From: Pseudomonas knackmussii B13
GTDB taxonomy: Bacteria; Pseudomonadota; Gammaproteobacteria; Pseudomonadales; Pseudomonadaceae
NCBI RefSeq assembly: GCF_000689415.1
Contig: NZ_HG322950.1
Location: 4,347,501 to 4,411,500 of the forward strand
Length of the DNA: 64,000 bases
Direction of reading: 5' to 3'
A program made the position numbers and the translations under genes. Shown one piece after another: positions 32,685 to 41,614 of this stretch (positions are counted from its first letter, which is position 1; each line of letters begins with the position of its first letter). Below the pieces are notes generated by a model, which saw only the letters and a list, made by a program, of their open reading frames with translations, had not been told where the DNA came from and made no database searches.

Positions 32685-33822
32685 CACGCATGCTCTCTTG
32701 AATTTTTTCCAGCACGTTCTGCGCAACATCGGTCGGCGCGGAGGTGTTGATGTCCTTGTCGAGGGTTACCTGCACGGTGTTGTTCACACTGGTCAGGCGG
32801 ACCTGGTAGCGCTGGGCCTTCTTCTCTTCCTCGGCCTTGGCCTTCTCTTCGCTGGCGCCGAACAGGCGGCTGAAGAAGCCGGGCTTCTTCTCTTCGTCGA
32901 GCTTCTTCGCACCTTCGGCGACGTTCACGTAGTACACGCCGAGGCTGCGGTTGATGTCGTCTACGCGAACGTCGGCCTTGTCCAGAGCGCGGCCGACGCT
33001 GACCCAGGCGCGGTCGAAGTCGGAGTCGATGGTCAGCATCGGGTTGCCGTTGCCGTCCTTGTCCAGAACTACGCTGCCGGGGGTGTCGAAGGTGGAGTGC
33101 GCAGCCAGCAGGGAAACCGAACCGCCTTTCTCCGAGGTGGTGGCCATGTTGGCCAGCATTTCGTCGAGCAGAGCGGCATCGAGTGCCGGGACGACCGGCT
33201 TGCTCGGCCAGTCCTGGCTGGCATTGCTGCCGGCCGGACGGGTTTCACTGAGCACGTAGACTTCGCTGGTGTTGGTCTGCACGCCCGGTTCGATGCGCAC
33301 GCGAACGCGCGCCTCGCTGCTCGGGTCGATGCCAGCCACGCGGCTGCTCAGGCGACGGGACAGCGAGGCGGACAGCGAGGTCAGCGGCTGCCAGCGGGTG
33401 GTGAACTCGCCGGTCTGCGGTTTTTCCTCGGCGAAGGCGAAGCCGTTGTCCTGGTAGAACTGGTGGGCGACCGGCCAGACTTCCGCCGGCGGGCGCTGGG
33501 CGATCAGCCACCGCGAATCGCCGCTCTTCTGCAGGCTGTAATCGCTGGAGCTGGCGCCGGTAGTGGCCAGAGCCACCGGGCGCGGCACCTCGAACTCACC
33601 GGCCTTCTCGTGGCTGTCGGCGACGTTCATTGGAATCGGCAGCAGCGGGTCCAGAGGCTTGGTATGCAAGCCTTCCGGCACCTTCATCGGTGCGGTTTCG
33701 CGGGAATCCAGGTAATCGGTGCCGCGGTCGCGGAAGTAGCCATCCTTGCCCCACAACCAGCTGCAGCCGGTTGTGTTGCCAATGATCAGGGCGAGCGCGG
33801 TCAGTCCTGCCAGTCGCTTCAT
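32623..33822 (-). CDS. bamC: Outer-membrane assembly lipoprotein BamC
   Basis: This 399-residue lipoprotein is part of the BAM complex that inserts beta-barrel proteins. The signal peptide ends TGC (Cys20 in ALALIIGNTTGCSWLWG), and the mature N-terminus contains the unstructured GKDGYFRDRGTDYLDSRETAPMKVPEG stretch that binds BamD. Two helix-grip domains follow, and the C-terminus has DKADVRVDDINRSLGVYYV and VRLTSVNNTVQVTLDKD. The start at 33822 is chosen for the signal peptide; the open frame runs further upstream into dapA. It lies 14 bp after dapA. Confidence 0.94.
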   Translation of the reverse strand: MKRLAGLTALALIIGNTTGCSWLWGKDGYFRDRGTDYLDSRETAPMKVPEGLHTKPLDPLLPIPMNVADSHEKAGEFEVPRPVALATTGASSSDYSLQKSGDSRWLIAQRPPAEVWPVAHQFYQDNGFAFAEEKPQTGEFTTRWQPLTSLSASLSRRLSSRVAGIDPSSEARVRVRIEPGVQTNTSEVYVLSETRPAGSNASQDWPSKPVVPALDAALLDEMLANMATTSEKGGSVSLLAAHSTFDTPGSVVLDKDGNGNPMLTIDSDFDRAWVSVGRALDKADVRVDDINRSLGVYYVNVAEGAKKLDEEKKPGFFSRLFGASEEKAKAEEEKKAQRYQVRLTSVNNTVQVTLDKDINTSAPTDVAQNVLEKIQESMRDALRGPGERKPGQFGLGEKF

Positions 33823-33836
33823 GCAATCGCTCTCCG

Positions 33837-34715
33837 TCAGGCCAGAATGCCGGTCTGGCGCATGGCCTGACGCAGCGGTTCCTGGCAACGCGAGCTGAGC
33901 CAGGTCAGCGGCAGACGGATGCCCTCGGGGATCAGGCCCATCTCGTGCAGGGCGAATTTCACCGGAATCGGGTTGGATTCGATGAACAGCGCCTTGTGCA
34001 GCGGCATCAGACGGTCGTTGATCGCACGGGCGGCAGCGGCGTCGCCACGCATGGCGGCGGCGCACAGGTCGCTCATGGCGCGCGGGGCGACGTTGGCGGT
34101 CACCGAGATGTTGCCCTTGCCGCCCATCAGCATCAGCTCGACGGCGGTGGCGTCATCGCCGGAGTAGACCAGGAAATCCTTGCCGACGCGGTCCAGGACT
34201 TCCTTGCCGCGCTGCAGGTCGCCGGTGGCTTCCTTGATACCGATGATGTTCGGCACCTTGGACAGGCGCTCGACGGTCTCCGGCAGCATGTCGCAGGCGG
34301 TACGGCCCGGCACGTTGTAGAGGATCTGCGGGATGGCCACGGCTTCGGCGATGTGGCGGAAGTGCTGGTACAGGCCTTCCTGGGTCGGCTTGTTGTAGTA
34401 CGGGGTGACCAGCAGGCAGGCATCGGCGCCGCCGCTCTTGGCCGCCTCGGTCAGCTCGACCGCCTCGCGGGTGGAGTTGGCGCCGGTACCGGCGATCACC
34501 GGGATGCGACCATTGACCTGGTCGACGACGCGGCGGATGACCTCGAGGTGTTCGTTCACATCGAGGGTCGCCGATTCACCCGTGGTGCCGACTGCAACTA
34601 TGGCGTTGGTGCCTTCCTGCAGGTGGAAGTCCACCAGCTTGGCGAGGCTGTCCCAATCCAGTCGACCCTGAGCATCGAAGGGGGTGACCAGCGCCACCAT
34701 ACTGCCCGCAATCAT
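33837..34715 (-). CDS. dapA: 4-hydroxy-tetrahydrodipicolinate synthase
   Basis: This 292-residue aldolase of lysine and diaminopimelate synthesis condenses pyruvate with aspartate semialdehyde. The Schiff-base lysine is Lys161 (GIKEATGD) and the catalytic tyrosine is Tyr133 (YNVPGRT). The N-terminal VALVTPF and GTTGESATL motifs are intact. AGGAG lies 6 bases before the ATG at 34715. It is the first gene of the minus-strand run with bamC, the MBL gene and purC, divergent from gcvR. Confidence 0.97.
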   Translation of the reverse strand: MIAGSMVALVTPFDAQGRLDWDSLAKLVDFHLQEGTNAIVAVGTTGESATLDVNEHLEVIRRVVDQVNGRIPVIAGTGANSTREAVELTEAAKSGGADACLLVTPYYNKPTQEGLYQHFRHIAEAVAIPQILYNVPGRTACDMLPETVERLSKVPNIIGIKEATGDLQRGKEVLDRVGKDFLVYSGDDATAVELMLMGGKGNISVTANVAPRAMSDLCAAAMRGDAAAARAINDRLMPLHKALFIESNPIPVKFALHEMGLIPEGIRLPLTWLSSRCQEPLRQAMRQTGILA

Positions 34716-34886
34716 GCAACCGCTCCTGCCGGAAAAAGAAAGCCGTAATGGTACTGGGGCCACCTGCCTTGCACAAGCTGAGCGCGGCGTCCGGCGCATA
34801 CCGGACATTCCCCTTGCGGCCGCTTTTCGCTACCCTTTCCCCTTTGTCGACGCGGCCCCTTCGGTCGCCCATCCCAGGAAAGCTGC

Positions 34887-35444
34887 ATGTCCGCCTCCCA
34901 CCCCCGTGAACAATTCCTCCTGATCAGTGCCCTGGGGCCCAACCCCATGGAGCTGACCAGCGTGCTCTGCCGCACCTGCATCGACAACCGCTGCTCGGTC
35001 ATCAGCAGCCGCCTGACCCGCCACGGCGAGTTCAGCGCGCTTGTTCTGCAGGTCTCCGGCAGCTGGGACGCCCTGGCCCGCCTGGAAGGCGGCCTGCCGG
35101 CGCTGGCCAAGCGCCATGGATTCACCCTCAGCGTGACCCGCAGCAACGCCCACGTGACCCGCGCCCAGGCCCTGCCCTACGTGGCCTATGTCAGCGCGGT
35201 GTACCGCCCGGACATCCTCAACGAGCTGTGCCAGTTCTTCATCGACCACAACATCGAGCTGGAGAACCTGACCTGCGACACCTACCAGGCGCCGCACACC
35301 AACACCAGCATGCTCAACGCCACCATCACCGTGACGTTGCCGGCCGGCACCCAGATCAGCTGGCTGCGCGACCAGTTCCTCGACTTCGCCGATGCACTGA
35401 ACCTCGACGCGCTGATCGAACCCTGGCGCCCGCAGCACCCGTAA
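34887..35444 (+). CDS. gcvR: ACT-domain glycine cleavage repressor-like protein (GcvR)
   Basis: This 185-residue protein has two tandem ACT domains: REQFLLISALGPNPMELTSVLCRTCIDNRCSVISSR (about residues 8-43) and LPYVAYVSAVYRPDILNELCQFFIDHNIELENLTCDTY (about 95-132). E. coli GcvR senses glycine and binds the activator GcvA to repress gcvTHP. Whether the Pseudomonas protein does the same is inference from similarity. It is divergent from dapA and sits 13 bp before bcp. Confidence 0.88.
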   Translation: MSASHPREQFLLISALGPNPMELTSVLCRTCIDNRCSVISSRLTRHGEFSALVLQVSGSWDALARLEGGLPALAKRHGFTLSVTRSNAHVTRAQALPYVAYVSAVYRPDILNELCQFFIDHNIELENLTCDTYQAPHTNTSMLNATITVTLPAGTQISWLRDQFLDFADALNLDALIEPWRPQHP

Positions 35445-35457
35445 GGAGAAGCACCGC

Positions 35458-35931
35458 ATGGCCGTTGAACTCAACAAACCCGTCGCCGACTTCCAAGCTG
35501 CTGCCACCAGTGGCCAGCAGGTGCAACTCTCGGCGCTGAAGGGCCAGCAGGTAGTGCTGTACTTCTATCCCAAGGACAGCACCCCCGGCTGCACCACCGA
35601 AGGCCAGGGCTTCCGCGACCAGATCGAGGCCTTCGCCAAGGCCAACACGGTGATCTTCGGCGTCTCCCGCGACGGCCTGAAGTCCCACGAGAACTTCAAG
35701 GCCAAGCAGTGCTTCCCCTTCGAACTGATCAGCGACAAGGATGAGGCGCTCTGCCAGCTGTTCGACGTGATCAAGCTGAAGAAGCTCTACGGCAAGGAAT
35801 ACATGGGCGTCGACCGCAGCACCTTCCTGATCGACGCCAAGGGCGTGTTGCGTCACGAGTGGCGCGGGGTCAAGGTGCCCGGCCACGTCGATGCCGTGCT
35901 CGCCGCCGCGCAGGAACTGGCCAAGGCCTGA
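35458..35931 (+). CDS. bcp: Peroxiredoxin Bcp (PrxQ)
   Basis: This 157-residue thiol peroxidase reduces hydroperoxides. The peroxidatic cysteine is Cys45 in DSTPGCTTEGQGFRD. The usual partner Cys50 of E. coli Bcp is replaced by Gln. Cys85 (KAKQCFPFEL) and Cys99 are the other cysteines; Cys85 sits where alternative PrxQ proteins place their resolving cysteine (inference). GGAG lies 9 bases before the ATG. It is co-transcribed with gcvR. Confidence 0.94.
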   Translation: MAVELNKPVADFQAAATSGQQVQLSALKGQQVVLYFYPKDSTPGCTTEGQGFRDQIEAFAKANTVIFGVSRDGLKSHENFKAKQCFPFELISDKDEALCQLFDVIKLKKLYGKEYMGVDRSTFLIDAKGVLRHEWRGVKVPGHVDAVLAAAQELAKA

Positions 35932-35949
35932 TCTTCCGCCGCACCATGA

Positions 35950-35975
35950 AAAAGGCCGCTTTCCAGCGGCCTTTT
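35950..35975. terminator. Bidirectional terminator between bcp and perM
   Basis: An 11-bp stem AAAAGGCCGCT (35950-35960)/AGCGGCCTTTT (35965-35975) with a TTCC loop carries A and T runs on both sides and serves the convergent bcp and perM genes. Confidence 0.9.
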
Positions 35976-35979
35976 CCGT

Positions 35980-37059
35980 TTACATCAGCGGGCTGACCTG
36001 CGGCTGCAGCTCCGGCTGCTTCGGCCAGGCGTCCAGCACCGCCTTCACCAGGGTCGCCAGGGGGATGGCGAAGAACACGCCCCAGAAGCCCCACAAGCCG
36101 CCGAACAGCAGCACCGCGCAAATGATCGCCACCGGGTGCAGGTTCACCGCCTCGGAGAACAGCAGCGGCACCAGCACGTTGCCGTCCAGCGCCTGGATCA
36201 CCGCGTGGGCCACCATCAGGTAGATGAACTGGTCGCCCCAGCCCCACTGGAACAACCCGATCAGCGCCACCGGCACGGTCACCACCAGCGCGCCTATATA
36301 AGGCACCACCACCGACAGGCCCACCAGCAGGGCCAGCAGCGCGGCGTAGTTCAGGCCGAGCACGACAAAGGCGACGTAGCTGGCGGCGCCGGTAATGACG
36401 ATCTCGATGACCTTGCCGCGGATGTAGTTGGCGATCTGCTTGTCCATCTCCACCCAGACCTGCTTCATCAGCCCGCGCTCGCGCGGCAGGTAGCGACGGA
36501 ACCAGAGCTGGAAGCGCCGGCGGTCCTTGAGGAAGAAGAACACCAGGATCGGCACCAGCACCAGGTAGATCATGGCGTTGACCAGGATCGGCAGGCCCGA
36601 GAGGGAGAAGGTCAGCGCCCACTGGCCGAGCTGGCCCAACTCGCTGCGCGCCGTTTCTATCACCTTGAGCACCTGCTCCTCGTTGACCATCTCCGGGTAG
36701 CGCTCGGGCAGCATCAGCAGCACCGACTGCCACTCGCCGAGCATGCGCGGCATCTCGTTGACGAGGGTGAACAGCTGCTTCCAGATCAGCGGCACCAGCA
36801 CCAGCAGGAACAACCCGAGCATTCCCAGGAAGAGCGCGTAGACCAGCCACAGAGCGAACAGCCTGGGCACCCGCAGGCGTTCCAGCTGACCCTGCAGGCC
36901 CTTGATCAGGAAGGCCACGACCATGGCCGCGAGCACCGGCGCAAGCATGCTGCCGAAGGCCAGGACGACGGTGAAACCAAGCGCCAGGATGACTGCCAGC
37001 ACCACCGCTTCCTCGTCGGAAAAGTAGCGCTGCATCCAGCCTTGTAGAACTTTGAGCAT
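35980..37059 (-). CDS. perM: AI-2E/PerM-family permease
   Basis: This 359-residue inner-membrane protein has about eight helices. Family marks are the N-terminal VLAVILALGFTVVLAFGSMLAPVLAAMVVAFLIKG pair, the amphipathic middle with YLPRERGLMKQVWVEMDKQIANYIRGKVIEI, and the C-terminal LVVPYIGALVVTVPVALIGLFQWG and GNVLVPLLFSEAVNLHPVAIICAVLLFGGLWGFWGVFFAIPLATLVKAVLDAW. The family includes the TqsA AI-2 exporter, ion antiporters and PerM; the substrate is unknown here. The ATG at 37059 gives the usual N-terminus. It is followed on the same strand, 47 bp upstream, by the TusA-like gene (likely one operon). Confidence 0.9.
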   Translation of the reverse strand: MLKVLQGWMQRYFSDEEAVVLAVILALGFTVVLAFGSMLAPVLAAMVVAFLIKGLQGQLERLRVPRLFALWLVYALFLGMLGLFLLVLVPLIWKQLFTLVNEMPRMLGEWQSVLLMLPERYPEMVNEEQVLKVIETARSELGQLGQWALTFSLSGLPILVNAMIYLVLVPILVFFFLKDRRRFQLWFRRYLPRERGLMKQVWVEMDKQIANYIRGKVIEIVITGAASYVAFVVLGLNYAALLALLVGLSVVVPYIGALVVTVPVALIGLFQWGWGDQFIYLMVAHAVIQALDGNVLVPLLFSEAVNLHPVAIICAVLLFGGLWGFWGVFFAIPLATLVKAVLDAWPKQPELQPQVSPLM

Positions 37060-37106
37060 CGGGAGTCCTGCGAAATGGAAACGCCCGGGCGCGGGCCCGG
37101 GCGGGG

Positions 37107-37346
37107 TTACTTCTTGCGCAGCCAGTAGCGGTACTGGCCCTGGTCGGCCTCTTCGCGCAGCAGCTGGTGCCCGGCAAGTTCGGCGAAGGCGCGGAAGTCG
37201 CGCTGCGAACCGGCGTCGGTGGCGATGACCTTGAGCACCTGACCGCTGGCCAGGCGATTGAGTTCCAGCTTGGCCTTGAGCAGCGGCAGGGGACAATTCA
37301 GACCGCTGGCATCCAGCTCGGCGTCACAATGAATATCGGCTGGCAT
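37107..37346 (-). CDS. TusA-like sulfur-carrier protein (PA1006-type)
   Basis: This 79-residue TusA-family protein carries the persulfide cysteine in the CPxP motif: Cys18 in GLNCPLPLLKAK. The C-terminal part (QVLKVIATDAGSQRDFRAFAELAGHQLL) fits the two-helix, four-strand fold. GGAG precedes the ATG at 37346 by 9 bases; an upstream in-frame start would add 9 residues and lacks this site. The P. aeruginosa relative PA1006 is linked to molybdenum cofactor/nitrate respiration and is adjacent to the same perM-type permease (from memory). Confidence 0.88.
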   Translation of the reverse strand: MPADIHCDAELDASGLNCPLPLLKAKLELNRLASGQVLKVIATDAGSQRDFRAFAELAGHQLLREEADQGQYRYWLRKK

Positions 37347-37556
37347 GTCGTGGTCTCCGGGCAAGGCGCCCAAGAATACCGAATCCGTTGGAAAACTGCC
37401 CGGCTCGCGCGCACTCGCGTGACCTTAAGCAAACCTTCAGCCCCGAGGCCTAGAAAGGAAGCCGGATCGCTTCCAGCCCCGCCGCGACGCCCCGCCATAA
37501 CCTAGGCAGTGGCGACAGCCTGCGGCTAAAGTAGTGCCTTTCCCGGAACGAGCCTC

Positions 37557-38999
37557 ATGTACATGAAAGTACTGCGCCCTGCCCTGCTGTCGCTTGCCTG
37601 CCTGCTGGCCATGCCCACCGTGGCGGACGACCTGCCGTCCCTGGGCGATTCCAGCTCGTCCATCGTTTCCCAGGAGCAGGAGTTCCAGCTCGGTCGCGCC
37701 TGGCTGAGCATGCTGCGCAACCAGGTCGACTCGATCAACGACCCGCAGATCAAGGATTTCGTCGAATCCAGCGTCTATCGCCTGGCCGAAACCAGCGACC
37801 TGCAGGACCACCGCCTGGCTTTCATCCTCATCAAGGACCCGCAGATCAACGCCTTCGCCGCACCCGGCGGAGTCATCGGGGTGAACGGCGGCCTGTTCCT
37901 CTATGCGCAAACCGAAGGCGAGTACGCCGCGGTACTGGCGCACGAACTGGGTCACCTGATCCAGCGCCACTTCGCCCGCGGCCTGGAAGCGCAGAAACAG
38001 ATGCAGTTGCCGGTAATGGCAGCGATGCTCGCCGGTATCGTCGCGGCCGCCGCCGGCGCCGGCGATGCCGGCATCGCCACCATCGCCTCGACCCAGGCGG
38101 CGGCGATCCAGAACCAGCTGCGCTTCTCCCGGCAGAACGAGCAGGAGGCCGACCGCGTTGGCGTGGTCAACATGGTTCGCGCCGGCTACGATCCGCGCTC
38201 CATGCCGACCATGTTCGAGCGCCTGGCGCGGCAGTACCGCTACGACGCCAAGCCGCCGGAATTCCTCCTCACCCACCCGGTCACCGACTCGCGTATCGCC
38301 GACACCCGAAATCGTGCCGAGCAATACCCGTCGAGCGGCAAGGAAGACAGCCTGCGCTACCAGTTGATGCGCGCCCGCGTGCAGCTGATCTTCGAGGAAA
38401 TGCCCGGCATGGCCGGCAAGCGCTTCCGCGCCATGCTCGACGACAATCCCAAGCTCGATGCCGCGCGCTACGGCCTGGCGCTGTCGCAGACCCGCATCGG
38501 CCAGCTCAACGAAGCTCGCGCCACCCTGCAACCGCTGCTGGCCAAGGCGCCCAATGAACTGGCCTACAACCTCGCCCAGGTCGACCTGGACATCACCGCG
38601 AACAAGCTGAACGACGCCCTCTCCCGCGTGCAGCGCCTGCTGGGCCAGTACCCCGACAGCTACCCGCTGATCCAGGCCCAGACCGACGTGCTGATGAAGC
38701 TCAACCGCGCGGCCGACGCCGAGAAGATCCTGATCAAGCTGACCCAGGCCCGCCCGCTCGACCCGGACGTCTGGAGCCGCCTGGCCGACGCCCGCACCAT
38801 CGACGGCAACGCCATCGGCGTGCACCAGGCGCGCGCCGAGTACCTGGCGCTGACCGGCGACTACCCTTCGGCCATCGAGCAGCTGGACTTCGCCAAGCGC
38901 CGCGCCGGCGGCAACTTCACCCTGGCCGCCAAGCTGGATGCTCGCCAGCAGGAATTCCGCGACCAGGAGAAGATCCTCAAGGAAATGATGCGCGGCTAA
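37557..38999 (+). CDS. bepA: Periplasmic M48 metalloprotease/chaperone BepA with TPR domain
   Basis: This 480-residue protein has a signal peptide (MYMKVLRPALLSLACLLAMPTVA). The M48 protease domain has the zinc motif HELGH at residues 129-133 and the downstream ligand region QNEQEADRVG. A C-terminal TPR-rich half (about residues 260-480) follows. BepA (YfgC) handles outer-membrane proteins such as LptD: it promotes assembly or degrades stalled forms. GGAAC lies 7 bases before the ATG; the second in-frame ATG at 37563 is possible. It is divergent from the TusA-like gene and followed by a strong terminator. Confidence 0.95.
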   Translation: MYMKVLRPALLSLACLLAMPTVADDLPSLGDSSSSIVSQEQEFQLGRAWLSMLRNQVDSINDPQIKDFVESSVYRLAETSDLQDHRLAFILIKDPQINAFAAPGGVIGVNGGLFLYAQTEGEYAAVLAHELGHLIQRHFARGLEAQKQMQLPVMAAMLAGIVAAAAGAGDAGIATIASTQAAAIQNQLRFSRQNEQEADRVGVVNMVRAGYDPRSMPTMFERLARQYRYDAKPPEFLLTHPVTDSRIADTRNRAEQYPSSGKEDSLRYQLMRARVQLIFEEMPGMAGKRFRAMLDDNPKLDAARYGLALSQTRIGQLNEARATLQPLLAKAPNELAYNLAQVDLDITANKLNDALSRVQRLLGQYPDSYPLIQAQTDVLMKLNRAADAEKILIKLTQARPLDPDVWSRLADARTIDGNAIGVHQARAEYLALTGDYPSAIEQLDFAKRRAGGNFTLAAKLDARQQEFRDQEKILKEMMRG

Positions 39000-39012
39000 G
39001 CACGGCTCAATG

Positions 39013-39050
39013 AAAAAGGCGCTGCCGGGCTATCCGGCGGCGCCTTTTTT
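39013..39050. terminator. Bidirectional terminator between bepA and ung
   Basis: A GC-rich stem (39018-39028 with 39034-39044, one G-T pair) is flanked by AAAAA and TTTTTT. It lies between the convergent bepA and ung 3' ends. Confidence 0.9.
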
Positions 39051-39057
39051 CATGGTT

Positions 39058-39756
39058 TCAGCCCAGTGCCGGCAGCGCCCAGTCGATTGGCGCCTTGCCG
39101 TGCTGTTCGAGGAACTTGTTGGTGCGGCTGAAATGGCCGTTGCCGAGGAACCCGCGGTAGGCCGAAAGCGGCGACGGATGCGCCGACTTGAGGATCAGGT
39201 GCTTCTGCGCGTCGATGAACTTCTGCTTGCCTTGCGCATGCGAGCCCCAGAGCAGGAACACCAGCCCGTCGCACCGTTCGCTGACCACCTGGATCACCCG
39301 ATCGGTGAATTGCTGCCAGCCGGCATTGGCGTGCGAGCCGGCGCGCGCCTGCTCGACCGTCAGCGAGGTGTTGAGCAGCAGCACGCCCTGCTCGGCCCAG
39401 TGCTGCAGGTAGCCGTGCGCGGGGATGGGGATGTTCAGGTCGCGCTGCAGCTCCTTATAGATGTTCTGCAACGACGGCGGCGTCGGCACGCCCGGCTGCA
39501 CCGAAAAGCACAGCCCGTGGGCCTGGCCCGGTCCGTGGTAAGGGTCCTGGCCGATGATCACCACCTTGATCCGGTCCAGCGGCGTCGAGTTGAGCGCGTT
39601 GAAGATCAGCGGCCCCGGCGGGTAGATCACCTTGCCGGCGGCTTTCTCACTGCGTAGGAATTCGCTCAGCTCATGCATATAGGGCTTGTCGAATTCGTCG
39701 CGCAGGGCTTCCTTCCAGCTTGCTTCCAGTTTGATACGATCGTCGCTCTCGGTCAT
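39058..39756 (-). CDS. ung: Uracil-DNA glycosylase
   Basis: This 232-residue enzyme removes uracil from DNA in base-excision repair. The catalytic GQDPYHGPGQAHGLCFS motif, LLLNTSLTVEQ, VFLLWGSHAQ and the C-terminal HPSPLSAYRGFLGNGHFSRTN loop are all present. The start MTESDDRIKLEASWKEAL at 39756 is used because it matches the family N-terminus; the frame extends upstream without a ribosome site. It is divergent from the HDOD gene. Confidence 0.97.
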   Translation of the reverse strand: MTESDDRIKLEASWKEALRDEFDKPYMHELSEFLRSEKAAGKVIYPPGPLIFNALNSTPLDRIKVVIIGQDPYHGPGQAHGLCFSVQPGVPTPPSLQNIYKELQRDLNIPIPAHGYLQHWAEQGVLLLNTSLTVEQARAGSHANAGWQQFTDRVIQVVSERCDGLVFLLWGSHAQGKQKFIDAQKHLILKSAHPSPLSAYRGFLGNGHFSRTNKFLEQHGKAPIDWALPALG

Positions 39757-39827
39757 GGGACACCTGATGAAACATGGCCGGCGCACCCTAGAAAAGCCCG
39801 ACCCCCTTGTCAATCCGGCAGGCCGAC

Positions 39828-40697
39828 ATGGAAAACGCGGAAAACCCGCCCAAGCCGATGAGCGCCGAAGCCATGCGCTTCGCGCTATACAACCGTTTCC
39901 TGAAAGGCGAGGCGAAGATCCCGCAGATGCCCGAGGCCTATCTTCGCGTGCGCCGCCTGCTGGCCGACCCGAAAGCCTCGCTGGAGCAACTGGCGCAGAC
40001 GATCAAGGCCGACCCGCCGCTGGCCGCCTACCTCATGCAGTTCGCCGACAGCCCGCTGCTGCGCGGCACCCGCCCCGGCGCGCCGCTGCGTGACGTTTTG
40101 GCGCGCCTGGGCATCCGCCGCCTGGGCAGCCTCGTAACCGGCTTCGCCATACGCAACCTCTACATCGGCAAGGAGTCGGCCCTGCAGCAGGTGTTCCGCG
40201 CCCGCTGGCGAGCCGCCCTCGAACGCGCCGCCTACAGCGCGGCGCTGGCACAGCGCTGCGAGCGCGTGGAGATCGACGAAGCCCTGCTTGGCGGCCTGCT
40301 GCAGGACGTCGGCAGCCTGCCGCTGCTCGCCGAACTGGAGCGCTGGCCGCAGCAGTCGCGCGAGCAGGATTCGCTGAATCAGCTGTGCGAGTGGCTGTCC
40401 GGCGACATAGGCGTGGTCATCATGACCGTCTGGAAGCTGCCCACCAACCTGATCGAATGCGCCCGCCAGCGCACCTGCTGGAGCCGCGAAACGACCGGTG
40501 AGATCGACCTGGCCGACCTGGTGCAGATCGCCCACCACCTGCGCAACCCGCAGCTGGCCGACGACGCCCTGGCGAAATTGCCGGCCTTCGCCCGCCTGCG
40601 CAGCCTCTGCCCCGCGCTGCCGACCTCGATGGAGCGCCTGCGCGAAGAGCTGGCCGGCGACTTCCAGGGCTGGCGCCAACTGCTCGGCAACCGCTGA
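39828..40697 (+). CDS. HDOD-domain signalling protein
   Basis: This 289-residue protein has one HDOD domain in its centre: KIPQMPEAYLRVRRLLADPKASLEQLAQTIKADPPLAAYLMQFADSPL (about residues 25-72), then RDVLARLGIRRLGSLVTGFAIRNLY and AYSAALAQRCERVEIDEALLGGLLQDVGSLPLL. HDOD proteins are HD-like but non-catalytic adaptors in signalling. No GGDEF, EAL or receiver domain is attached. The ATG at 39828 is chosen over a TTG at 39807. Its 3' end directly abuts the convergent AraC gene. Confidence 0.87.
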   Translation: MENAENPPKPMSAEAMRFALYNRFLKGEAKIPQMPEAYLRVRRLLADPKASLEQLAQTIKADPPLAAYLMQFADSPLLRGTRPGAPLRDVLARLGIRRLGSLVTGFAIRNLYIGKESALQQVFRARWRAALERAAYSAALAQRCERVEIDEALLGGLLQDVGSLPLLAELERWPQQSREQDSLNQLCEWLSGDIGVVIMTVWKLPTNLIECARQRTCWSRETTGEIDLADLVQIAHHLRNPQLADDALAKLPAFARLRSLCPALPTSMERLREELAGDFQGWRQLLGNR

Positions 40698-41579
40698 TCA
40701 GCCCTGGTGCAGCGCCCGGTAGTGACTGGGCGCCATGCCCACCACGCGCTTGAACAACCGCGAAAAGTAGTAGGCATCGGCATAGCCGAGCTGCTCGGCG
40801 ACCTGGCGCACTTCCAGATGCCCCTGGTCGAGCAGGCGGCAGGCATGGGTCATCTTCAAGCGGATGAAATCCTGGATCGGCGCCTGGCCGGTCAGCGCCC
40901 GGTAGGTCTTGGCGAAATGGAAACGCGACAAGTGGAACTGCGCAGCCAGCTCGTCGAGGTTGAGCGTCGAATCCAGGTGCTCGCGCATCAGCGCCTGTAC
41001 CGCTTCGATATCCAGCACCCCGCCTGACTTCAGTCGCGCCCGCACCGGGCGCAGCGCCAGGGACGTGAGCAGGCTTTGCAACAGATGCGCGGCGTGGATG
41101 AAGTGCGGCAGGCTCAAGCCCTGGCGACGCAGCGCCAGCAAGGCGTCGAACTCCCCGCGCAGGCGCGGCTGCACGCCGATGCGCAGGCGCGGCGACTTGC
41201 CCAGCGGCCGCAGGAACTCCTCGGCCAGCCCGCCTTCCAGGTGTACCCAGAAGATCGACCAGGGCCGCTCGGCGGAAGCGCCATAGGCGTGCGCCTGGCC
41301 CTTCGGCAACACCAGCAGGTCGCCAGCCATGACATCGAATCGTCCATCCCCGATCTCCAGCCAACCCTCCCCCGCGCTGCAGTAGATCAGCAGGTGATCG
41401 TCAGGGACCTGGCGCTGCATGAGGTGCCCGGACGCCGCCGGGTAGTAGCCCAGGGCGAGCGGATAGCAGGCCTGACCGAGCGGGTGACGGGCCAACGCGC
41501 GGCGCAGGCGCGGCGGCGTGATGAAACGGACGCCCTGCTGCGGCAGGGGCCAGGTGGACAGGAGCGGACTGCCGGACAT
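40698..41579 (-). CDS. mmsR: AraC-family regulator MmsR-like
   Basis: This is a 293-residue regulator. Its cupin-type N-terminal domain has the ligand-pocket segments YYPAASGHLMQRQVPDDHLLIYCSAGEGWLEIGDG and LVLPKGQAHAYG. The C-terminal AraC double helix-turn-helix has LDELAAQFHLSRFHFAKTYRALTGQAPIQDFIRLKMTHACRLL and VAEQLGYADAYYFSRLFKRVVGMAPSHYR. It is divergent from the valine-catabolism genes, an arrangement like mmsR and mmsAB in P. aeruginosa, and a direct-repeat operator lies in between. The mmsR name is by context. Confidence 0.82.
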   Translation of the reverse strand: MSGSPLLSTWPLPQQGVRFITPPRLRRALARHPLGQACYPLALGYYPAASGHLMQRQVPDDHLLIYCSAGEGWLEIGDGRFDVMAGDLLVLPKGQAHAYGASAERPWSIFWVHLEGGLAEEFLRPLGKSPRLRIGVQPRLRGEFDALLALRRQGLSLPHFIHAAHLLQSLLTSLALRPVRARLKSGGVLDIEAVQALMREHLDSTLNLDELAAQFHLSRFHFAKTYRALTGQAPIQDFIRLKMTHACRLLDQGHLEVRQVAEQLGYADAYYFSRLFKRVVGMAPSHYRALHQG

Positions 41580-41614
41580 CGCGATCACGACCTCGATAAT
41601 GCATTGCTCAACAC

